This document shows positions 1 through 5,533 of a DNA stretch of 10,814 bases, in pieces (within the stretch, counting starts at the first letter, position 1; each line of letters starts with the position of its first letter). This stretch comes from Clostridia bacterium (GTDB taxonomy: Bacteria; Bacillota; Clostridia; Oscillospirales; Acutalibacteraceae): contig JAFPBM010000136.1 of NCBI GenBank assembly GCA_017424125.1, positions 1 through 10,814 of the forward strand, written 5' to 3'. The notes beneath the pieces are model-generated. The model was not told where the DNA came from, made no database searches, and saw only the letters and a list, made by a program, of their open reading frames with translations. A program made the translations under genes and the position numbers.

Positions 1-478
1 GCTTGCAGAGCATTTTAACAAGGTCTGCGGCGTTGCGGTGGTCAAGTTTTACCGCCATACCGCCCGACTTTTCCACTGCGGTTAAAAGTTTTTTAAAGCG
101 GCTTGACTTTTTCTCGTCAATCTCAACGTTATCAAACCAAAGCACAAAAACGGTGGTATCGGGCAGGTCTTCTATCAGCGTCATAAGACGTGAAAAGTTG
201 TTTTCGCCCGTTTTTTCAAAATCAAAATCGCAAAGGGTGACGCACTTTTTATCACTCATCATCGGAAACTGCATTGTAGCGTCGTAAACCGCCTGTAAAT
301 CGGCATCGGACGCAAAGCGCTGAAGATTAAAACAATCATCGTCGCCTACGGTTTTCTTTATAATGGCAGAGGTATATAATCTTTTCAGTCCGTCATCGTT
401 ACCAAAAAGCAGATAAACAGGTAAAAAGTTTCCGCTATCTATATTCTTTTTTAGGTCGCGTTCAAAAACTACCGCCAT
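1..478 (-). CDS. holA: DNA polymerase III subunit delta, N-terminal part (cut by window edge)
   Basis: HolA is the delta subunit of the clamp loader. It opens the beta sliding clamp so the loader can place it on DNA. Reading from the ATG at 478 to the left edge gives 159 codons with no stop, about the first half of a family usually near 330 to 350 residues. The family look is clear near the start: LPVYLLFGNDDG at residues 19-30 matches the usual degenerate P-loop region (VYLLYG-EE), and FPMMSDKKCVTL at 71-82 matches the P-F-S-(D/E)-R-R-(L/V)-V segment. The start is set by AAGGAG at 493-488, nine bases before the ATG and inside the 3' end of comEC, with which it overlaps by 17 bp (462-478). 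This implies translational coupling. A comEC-holA order is also found in Bacillus. The call rests on the N-terminal motifs and context; the C-terminal half is not visible. Confidence 0.87.
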   Translation of the reverse strand, partial: MAVVFERDLKKNIDSGNFLPVYLLFGNDDGLKRLYTSAIIKKTVGDDDCFNLQRFASDADLQAVYDATMQFPMMSDKKCVTLCDFDFEKTGENNFSRLMTLIEDLPDTTVFVLWFDNVEIDEKKSSRFKKLLTAVEKSGGMAVKLDHRNAADLVKMLCK

Positions 479-1895
479 TTTTCGTCACTCCTTTTTCTGT
501 TTTTTTAATAAAATATGCAAATCCCGCCGCAATACAAAATGTAATTGTAGCAAGTATTTTCGGCGAAGAAGCCGAATATTCCGCAAACGGCAAGCAACCA
601 AGCGAGTTTATAAAGTAAATTTGTAATTTTACGGCAACACGCGCCAAAAGTAAAATCAACTCGCAAAGCGGCGATATAAAGCAAACTGCCACGCCAAAAA
701 CAGCAAATATTAGCACTACTGTTACAAGGTGGTTTGTAAGAAGATTTGTTAAAATAGAAACGGTTGATAACACGCCGAAGTGCCACAGCGTAAACGGCAG
801 AGTCATCAGTGTTGCCGCAAAAGACGTAGATACCACGCTTGACAGAATTGCCGCAATTTTATCGTACCATTTTTCACCCTTGTTTTTCATAATTACGGCA
901 TTTATTGCGGGTGCCACCACAAGAACGCCAAACGTCGCTGAAACAGAGAGTTGAAAAGATACGCTCGTCACAACAAGCGGGTTTACTAAACATAAAATCA
1001 AAACCGCGGCAAAAAGCGAATTAGTAGCATCGGGCTTTCTGCCTAAGATATAGCCGAAAAGCAGTATCAAATACGCAAGTGCCGAGCGCATAACCGAAAC
1101 GGTGAAACCCGTAAGCGCTATTATAAAAAGCACCATTAAAATTCCGATAGCGCCCGTAAGAATTCTGTTTATTTTTACGCGGCGGGCTATATTCAAAAAC
1201 GCGCCGACAATTATGCCGAGATGCAATCCCGACACAACAATCATATGGCTGACGCCCGAACGGCGAATGTTATCGGATAGCGTATCACTTATATAGCCCT
1301 TTTCGCCCAACGTAAGACCTATAAGCATTGCCGCCTCATCCCCGCCGCCGCTTTCAAAAAAGAGGTTTTTTATATCTTTTCGCATCGTGTCAAGGCGTGA
1401 ATAGAGTGAATTTGTTTTTTCTAAACTTTTAAGTTTCATTAAATATGCGGTGGCATGTGCACCGCGTGACAAATCTGCATATTCACCCGCACTAATCACA
1501 CGTATATCGGCGCCGATTTTATCGCCGAGTTTTGCGCGGACACCTTTTGTGCTTATGAGGTTTATCTTGATTTTGTCCGTTTTTATTATGTAAGACACGC
1601 TGTTTTCATTATAGTTTACGTCGGTTACAACACCTTTTATAGTTTCAACTTTATCAAGCAATTTTGCCATTTTAATATTTTCCGTTTCCTTTACACAACG
1701 AACCGAAATGAGCAAAATTATAATACTTACCAAAAGCAAGGGTATAATGTGTGAAAAGCGCTTAAACAGTAACAGCATTGCCGCTAAAACCACAAAAACA
1801 ACAACCGAAAGCCAAACAAAATTTTCAACCGCGCGTATCATTAAAAGTGACAGGCATATAGCCGCCGCGCCACATAAAACCATTGGTCGTTTCAT
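462..1895 (-). CDS. comEC: ComEC/Rec2-family DNA uptake channel protein lacking the C-terminal MBL domain
   Basis: This is a polytopic membrane protein of the ComEC/Rec2 family, which moves single-stranded DNA across the cytoplasmic membrane during transformation. From the ATG at 1895 it is 477 residues. Two to three membrane helices at about 5-66 precede a soluble OB-like (DUF4131-type) stretch at about 85-160. The competence domain follows, with the hallmark GVSHMIVVSGLHLG at 214-227, SVMRSAL at 267-273 and SFQLSVSATFG at 313-323, and then several more helices to about 465. The chain ends soon after, so the metallo-beta-lactamase domain that brings many homologues to 700-800 residues is missing. 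Its last bases overlap holA. An in-frame GTG at 1916 would add seven residues, but it lies inside a hairpin arm; I prefer the ATG, although neither start has a convincing ribosome binding site. The family is clear. Whether the protein works in transformation is inferred. Confidence 0.88.
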   Translation of the reverse strand: MKRPMVLCGAAAICLSLLMIRAVENFVWLSVVVFVVLAAMLLLFKRFSHIIPLLLVSIIILLISVRCVKETENIKMAKLLDKVETIKGVVTDVNYNENSVSYIIKTDKIKINLISTKGVRAKLGDKIGADIRVISAGEYADLSRGAHATAYLMKLKSLEKTNSLYSRLDTMRKDIKNLFFESGGGDEAAMLIGLTLGEKGYISDTLSDNIRRSGVSHMIVVSGLHLGIIVGAFLNIARRVKINRILTGAIGILMVLFIIALTGFTVSVMRSALAYLILLFGYILGRKPDATNSLFAAVLILCLVNPLVVTSVSFQLSVSATFGVLVVAPAINAVIMKNKGEKWYDKIAAILSSVVSTSFAATLMTLPFTLWHFGVLSTVSILTNLLTNHLVTVVLIFAVFGVAVCFISPLCELILLLARVAVKLQIYFINSLGCLPFAEYSASSPKILATITFCIAAGFAYFIKKTEKGVTKNGGSF

Positions 1896-1896
1896 A

Positions 1897-1905
1897 ATTA
1901 TAGCA
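1897..1905 (-). promoter_or_regulatory. Possible extended -10 element just ahead of comEC
   Basis: The minus strand reads TGCTATAAT, a perfect extended -10 (TGn-TATAAT), ending two bases from the comEC ATG. No recognisable -35 sits 16 to 18 bases upstream. A transcript starting about seven bases downstream of the hexamer would begin inside the comEC reading frame, so the element does not suit the ATG at 1895 well. It may be a chance match in AT-rich sequence, or a promoter for a shortened message. Confidence 0.25.
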
Positions 1906-1908
1906 TAA

Positions 1909-1934
1909 GTCCCCACACAAAATATGGTGGGGAC
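1909..1934 (-). repeat. GC-rich inverted repeat (hairpin) between the PRT gene and comEC
   Basis: GTCCCCAC at one end and GTGGGGAC at the other form a perfect 8-bp stem (1909-1916 with 1927-1934) around a 10-base loop. It fills most of the 45-bp gap after the PRT stop codon. On the coding strand it is followed by TTATGCTATAATT rather than a clean T run, so it is a poor intrinsic terminator. It may be an RNA stabilising or attenuating hairpin within the alaS operon, or a copy of a small dispersed palindrome; one copy cannot decide this. Confidence 0.6.
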
Positions 1935-1940
1935 ACTCTT

Positions 1941-2480
1941 TTACTTAAAGAACAAAGGCAGTTTTTCGAGGAAGATTATATCTTTTCTGTCAGCCGCGTC
2001 GCCCTCTGCAAAATAGGCGCACGCCGCCGCCTCGATAGCGCCCGCCTCGTTCATAAGTTTGCGGACTGCGTCAAGCGATTCACCTGTGCTTATAACGTCG
2101 TCGACAATCAACACACGTTTACCCTTGATTGCAGCAACGTCGTCTTCACCCAGATATAAGTTTTGCTCACGCTGGGTTGTGATTGAACGCACAGTAACCG
2201 AAATAGGATTGCCCATATAAACCTTTGTGCCCTTGCGGATTACAACGTAAGGTTTTTCACTCTGACGTGCCATTTCGTATGCAATCGGAATACTTTTGGC
2301 TTCGGGAGTTACGATTACGTCAAATTCGGGTACACGCTTAAGAAGTTCCGCGCAACCTTTAACCGTCAGTTCAACGTCGCCGAAGATTATAAACGCGGCG
2401 ATATCCAAACTGTCGCTAACCGCAAATTTCTTAAACTCACGTTCACAACCCGCGATTGTTAATTTATAAGTATCTCTCAT
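1941..2480 (-). CDS. Type I phosphoribosyltransferase, adenine-PRT-like (base unknown)
   Basis: This 179-residue protein belongs to the type I PRTase fold, which joins a nucleobase to the ribose-5-phosphate of PRPP. The 13-residue PRPP loop is plain: VLIVDDVISTGES at 123-135, with the paired aspartates D127 and D128 and the T-G of the phosphate-binding turn. Upstream, VIVTPEAKSIPIAYEMA (55-71) occupies the place of the APRT segment with T-E-A-R-G, but here reads E-A-K-S. VIRKGTKVYM (80-89) matches the basic segment of the APRT/XPRT group. The length fits APRT (about 170-185). The start at 2480 has a strong ribosome binding site, GAGGTGAT, four bases upstream, and the gene lies 16 bp after the HIT gene. 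The substrate could be adenine, xanthine or another base; the altered E-A-R-G region makes plain APRT uncertain. The role is cytoplasmic purine salvage by inference. Confidence 0.85.
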   Translation of the reverse strand: MRDTYKLTIAGCEREFKKFAVSDSLDIAAFIIFGDVELTVKGCAELLKRVPEFDVIVTPEAKSIPIAYEMARQSEKPYVVIRKGTKVYMGNPISVTVRSITTQREQNLYLGEDDVAAIKGKRVLIVDDVISTGESLDAVRKLMNEAGAIEAAACAYFAEGDAADRKDIIFLEKLPLFFK

Positions 2481-2496
2481 AAAATCACCTCATATT

Positions 2497-2835
2497 TTAG
2501 CCCGGAGGCCAAGCAAGATTGCGGCGCGCAAGCAGATGGAAATGTATATGTCCAACCGTTTGTCCGCCGTCTTCGCCGCAGTTATTGACAACGCGGAAAC
2601 CGTTTTCTAAATTTTCACGTTTTGCAATTTCCGCAACAGCCTCGTACACCTTGGCAATAAGGTGGCTGTTTTGCGAATTGATTTCTGCGGCACTTTTAAT
2701 ATGCTCTTTCGGTACGATTACCGCGTGGAAAGGCGCCTGCGGTGCGATGTCCGCAAAGGCATACACGTAATCGTCCTCATATATCTTGGTGCTTGGGATT
2801 TCGCCCTTTATAATCGAACAAAACAAACAATCCAT
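2497..2835 (-). CDS. HIT-family (Hint-type) nucleotide hydrolase/transferase
   Basis: This is a compact histidine triad protein of 112 residues, the usual size for bacterial Hint homologues. These cleave phosphoramidate or related bonds on AMP derivatives, and the natural substrate is often unknown. The triad His-x-His-x-His is at 96, 98 and 100 (GHIHFHLL), with H98 expected to be the nucleophile. CLFC at 3-6 together with H45 resembles the structural zinc site of Hint proteins. The C-terminus ends in WPPG, typical of the family. The ATG at 2835 lies eight bases after the alaS stop codon; the ribosome binding site AGGTGA overlaps that stop, so translation is probably coupled to alaS. Hint enzymes are known to hydrolyse aminoacyl-adenylates, so sitting directly behind an aminoacyl-tRNA synthetase is suggestive but not proof of a joint role. 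Confidence 0.93.
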   Translation of the reverse strand: MDCLFCSIIKGEIPSTKIYEDDYVYAFADIAPQAPFHAVIVPKEHIKSAAEINSQNSHLIAKVYEAVAEIAKRENLENGFRVVNNCGEDGGQTVGHIHFHLLARRNLAWPPG

Positions 2836-2843
2836 TTTATCAC

Positions 2844-5465
2844 CTACATCATACTGCCAAGAATGTTTTCTGCCGCGTCTAAAGCGGTTTGTGCAAGGGA
2901 TGCGTCCTTACCGCCAGCCATAGCAAAGTCGGGTCTGCCGCCGCCGTTACCGCCTGTCATTTTAGCAACCTCGCGCACAAGGTTACCCGCGTGTGCGCCA
3001 CTCTTCACAGCATCGGCACCACAAGCCACACAGAAGGTAAGTTTACCGCCGTTTTCTGCCGCAAGCAGCGTTACAAAATCAGGCTTTTCCGATTTAATCT
3101 GTTCGCACATATTCTTAACGTCATCGGTTGAAGCGCCCTTCATAAGTGCGGTTATAAGTTTGCAGTTGCCAACAGTTTTTGCGTTATCATAAAGGTCTTT
3201 AACCTTACCTGCGGCAAGAAGAGATTCTAACTTTTCAACAGTTTTCTGTGTGTTTTTAAGTTCTGCCGACAGTTGTGAGGCTCTTTCTGCGATTGCCCAT
3301 TGATTTGATGCTTTAAGCGCTGCCGCCGTATCGTTTGCAAGGCTTACATACTTTTCAATAAGTGCAAGTACGCCATAGCCTGTATATGCTTCTATTCTGC
3401 GAACGCCCGATGCAACCGAACTCTCGCTTGCAATCTTGAAAAGACCGATTTTGGCGGTATTGTCAACGTGTGTACCGCCGCAAAGTTCAGTAGAACGGTC
3501 ACCCGCTTTTACAACGCGTACAACGTCGCCGTATTTTTCACCAAAGAGTGCCATAGCGCCCATCTTTTTGGCTTCGTCTATAGGCATTTCGCGGTTATCA
3601 ACCGCAATACCCTCTAAAATTGCGGCGTTAACGTAATTTTCAACCGCCGCTTTTTCTTCATCGGTCAATGCCGAGAAATGTGTGAAGTCGAAACGAACGG
3701 CATTCTCGTTTACGTACTGACCAGCCTGTTCAACGTGTGTGCCAAGCACCGCGCGAAGACCTGCTTGTAAAAGGTGTGCGGCAGTGTGATTGCGACGAAT
3801 AGCCTCTCTGCGTGCAACGTCGATTTCAACCTTAACAGTATCGCCAACGGCAATTGCGCCGTCCTGCATTTCGCCTATATGAGTATATACGCCACCGCCT
3901 GTTTTTTCGGTGTTCTTAACGGTAAATACAGCGTTTGCCGAAACGATTTTACCCGTATCGCCAACCTGTCCGCCGCCCTCGCCGTAAAATACGGTTTTAT
4001 CGAGAACTATTGCACCCGTCTGTCCTGCGCCTATTATATCGCACTTTTCACCGTCGGCTACAATGGCTACGACCTTGGCTTCTATAGTGTTTTGGGTGTA
4101 ACCCAAAAACTCGGTAGCAGTAACGTCGTCAAAGGAGATTCCGTCACTCTTCCACGATTCGCCGTCGGACGCTTTACGAGCGTTGCGGCTACGGTTGCGC
4201 TGTTCTTCCATATAGGATTTAAATCCCTCTTCGTCAACCGTCATATTATGCTCTTCCAAAATATCTTTTGTAAGGTCAAGCGGGAAACCGTAGGTATCGT
4301 AAAGGCGGAATGCGTCCTCTGCCGATAATACGCCGCCCTTGTTTACAAGGTTGGAAAGGAGTGATAAGCCTTGGTCGATTGTCTTGCTGAACGCCTCTTC
4401 CTCGAAAGAAATAACTTTCTTTATAAGGTCGGCTTTTTCTAAAAGTTCGGGGTAAGCCGATTTGTTTTCGCCTATAACCGTATCGCAAAGTTCGCAAAGG
4501 AATGCGCGCTTAATGCCCAGCAATTTTCCGTGACGTGCGGCGCGGCGCAAAATTCTGCGCAAAACGTAACCGCGCCCCTCGTTAGAGGGAATTATTCCGT
4601 CGCAAATCATGAAGGTTGACGCGCGTATATGGTCGGTTATGGCACGTACCGACATATCGGTATCTGCACCCTTACCGTAATCACAACCTGCAATTTTGCA
4701 AACGTGGTCTAAAATATTACGAACGGTATCAACCTCGAACATATTGTCAACACCCTGCATTACACAGGCAAGACGTTCAAGTCCCATACCTGTATCGATG
4801 TTTTTATGCTCAAGTTCTTCATAGGTACCGTCACCCATATTGTTAAACTGGGTGAAAACGTTGTTCCAGATTTCCATATATCTGTCACAGTCGCAACCCG
4901 GTTTGCAATCGGGCGAGCCGCAGCCGTATTTTTCGCCGCGGTCAAAATATATCTCAGAACAGGGGCCGCAAGGACCTGTTCCATGCTCCCAGAAGTTATC
5001 GGCTTTGCCGAGTTTTACAATGCGCTCTGCCGGTACGCCTATGACGTTACGCCAGATGTTATAAGCCTCGTCGTCACTTTCATAAACCGACGGCCACAAA
5101 AGTTCCTCGGGAATTTCAAGCGTTTTGGTTAAAAATTCCCAAGCCCACGGAATTGCCTCACTCTTGAAATAATCGCCGAACGAGAAGTTGCCGAGCATTT
5201 CAAAATATGTACCGTGACGCGCGGTTTTACCAACGCGTTCAAGGTCGGGCGTTCTTATGCATTTTTGGCAGGTGGTAACGCGGTTGCGAGGTGGCGTTAC
5301 CTCACCCGTGAAATATTTTTTCATAGGTGCCATACCCGAGTTTATAAGCAAAAGCGATTTATCGTTATTGGGTACAAGTGAAAAACTTTTAAGACGAAGA
5401 TGTCCCTTCGACTCAAAAAACGACAAATACTTTTCTCTCAAATCATTTAGTGATGTCCACTGCAT
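2844..5465 (-). CDS. alaS: Alanine--tRNA ligase
   Basis: AlaS charges tRNA-Ala in the cytoplasm and clears mischarged Ser- and Gly-tRNA. At 873 residues it is full length. The class II catalytic core covers about 1-245, with FGDYFKSEAI at 97-106 and GTGPCGPCSEIYFDRG at 162-177. RGYVLRRILRRAARHG at 298-313 belongs to the tRNA-recognition part. The editing domain has both metal-site motifs: NHTAAH (H560, H564) and CGGTH (C662, H666). The C-terminal DHHA1 domain carries GGGRPD at 841-846. C182, C187, C191 and C193 form a small Cys cluster in the catalytic domain. I start at the ATG at 5465, which gives MQWTSLNDLR. The GTG 15 bases upstream lies inside the ribosome binding site and should not be used. 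The gene heads the operon with HIT, PRT, comEC and holA, and is read from a near-consensus promoter with a leader of only about 33 bases. Confidence 0.98.
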   Translation of the reverse strand: MQWTSLNDLREKYLSFFESKGHLRLKSFSLVPNNDKSLLLINSGMAPMKKYFTGEVTPPRNRVTTCQKCIRTPDLERVGKTARHGTYFEMLGNFSFGDYFKSEAIPWAWEFLTKTLEIPEELLWPSVYESDDEAYNIWRNVIGVPAERIVKLGKADNFWEHGTGPCGPCSEIYFDRGEKYGCGSPDCKPGCDCDRYMEIWNNVFTQFNNMGDGTYEELEHKNIDTGMGLERLACVMQGVDNMFEVDTVRNILDHVCKIAGCDYGKGADTDMSVRAITDHIRASTFMICDGIIPSNEGRGYVLRRILRRAARHGKLLGIKRAFLCELCDTVIGENKSAYPELLEKADLIKKVISFEEEAFSKTIDQGLSLLSNLVNKGGVLSAEDAFRLYDTYGFPLDLTKDILEEHNMTVDEEGFKSYMEEQRNRSRNARKASDGESWKSDGISFDDVTATEFLGYTQNTIEAKVVAIVADGEKCDIIGAGQTGAIVLDKTVFYGEGGGQVGDTGKIVSANAVFTVKNTEKTGGGVYTHIGEMQDGAIAVGDTVKVEIDVARREAIRRNHTAAHLLQAGLRAVLGTHVEQAGQYVNENAVRFDFTHFSALTDEEKAAVENYVNAAILEGIAVDNREMPIDEAKKMGAMALFGEKYGDVVRVVKAGDRSTELCGGTHVDNTAKIGLFKIASESSVASGVRRIEAYTGYGVLALIEKYVSLANDTAAALKASNQWAIAERASQLSAELKNTQKTVEKLESLLAAGKVKDLYDNAKTVGNCKLITALMKGASTDDVKNMCEQIKSEKPDFVTLLAAENGGKLTFCVACGADAVKSGAHAGNLVREVAKMTGGNGGGRPDFAMAGGKDASLAQTALDAAENILGSMM

Positions 5466-5471
5466 TTTTAT

Positions 5472-5480
5472 CTTCCTCAC
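5472..5480 (-). promoter_or_regulatory. alaS ribosome binding site that fixes the start codon
   Basis: The minus strand reads GTGAGGAAG, with the GAGG core ending nine bases before the ATG at 5465. The first base triplet is itself a GTG in frame with alaS, so automatic gene calling may extend the protein by five residues (M-R-K-I-K). Because the same bases are needed for ribosome binding, the ATG is the better start. Confidence 0.8.
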
Positions 5481-5504
5481 TTATAAGAAATCATATTCCC
5501 TGTT

Positions 5505-5533
5505 ATTATATATCTATTATAGAATTTTGTCAA
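5505..5533 (-). promoter_or_regulatory. Consensus sigma-A promoter for the alaS operon
   Basis: The -35 box TTGACA (5533-5528) and -10 box TATAAT (5510-5505) match the housekeeping consensus at all twelve positions, with the ideal 17-base spacer. The predicted start of transcription is near 5498, about 33 bases before the alaS ATG. The TGA inside TTGACA is the stop codon of the PBP gene, so the promoter begins within the upstream coding sequence. A second TATAAT (5521-5516) lies in the spacer but lacks a good -35. The leader is too short for a T-box riboswitch. Confidence 0.88.

Noticed and set aside
181..193. Cysteine cluster in AlaS (C182, C187, C191, C193) as an unusual added zinc motif
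   Set aside because: I recall similar Cys-rich stretches at this place in many clostridial AlaS proteins, so it is probably lineage-normal. The numbers given here are residue positions; on the DNA it lies at about 4887-4922.
1914..1916. GTG at 1916 as the comEC start
   Set aside because: It lies in the right arm of the hairpin, has no ribosome binding site upstream, and the ATG seven codons later gives a normal hydrophobic N-terminus. It cannot be fully excluded.
1909..1934. The pre-comEC hairpin as an intrinsic terminator
   Set aside because: The stem is GC-rich, but the coding strand continues TTATGCTATAATT, with G, C and A breaking the T tract within a few bases.
2662..3192. A 176-codon open frame on the plus strand across HIT and the end of alaS
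   Set aside because: It is a shadow of two certain minus-strand genes, shows no family motif, and spans the junction between them.
3774..4328. A 184-codon open frame on the plus strand inside alaS
   Set aside because: It is opposite the editing and middle region of AlaS, where the conserved motifs fix the minus-strand frame; the plus-strand protein resembles nothing I know.
5466..5504. A T-box or other riboswitch in the alaS leader
   Set aside because: Only about 33 bases separate the predicted transcription start from the ATG, far too short for any known aptamer with an expression platform.
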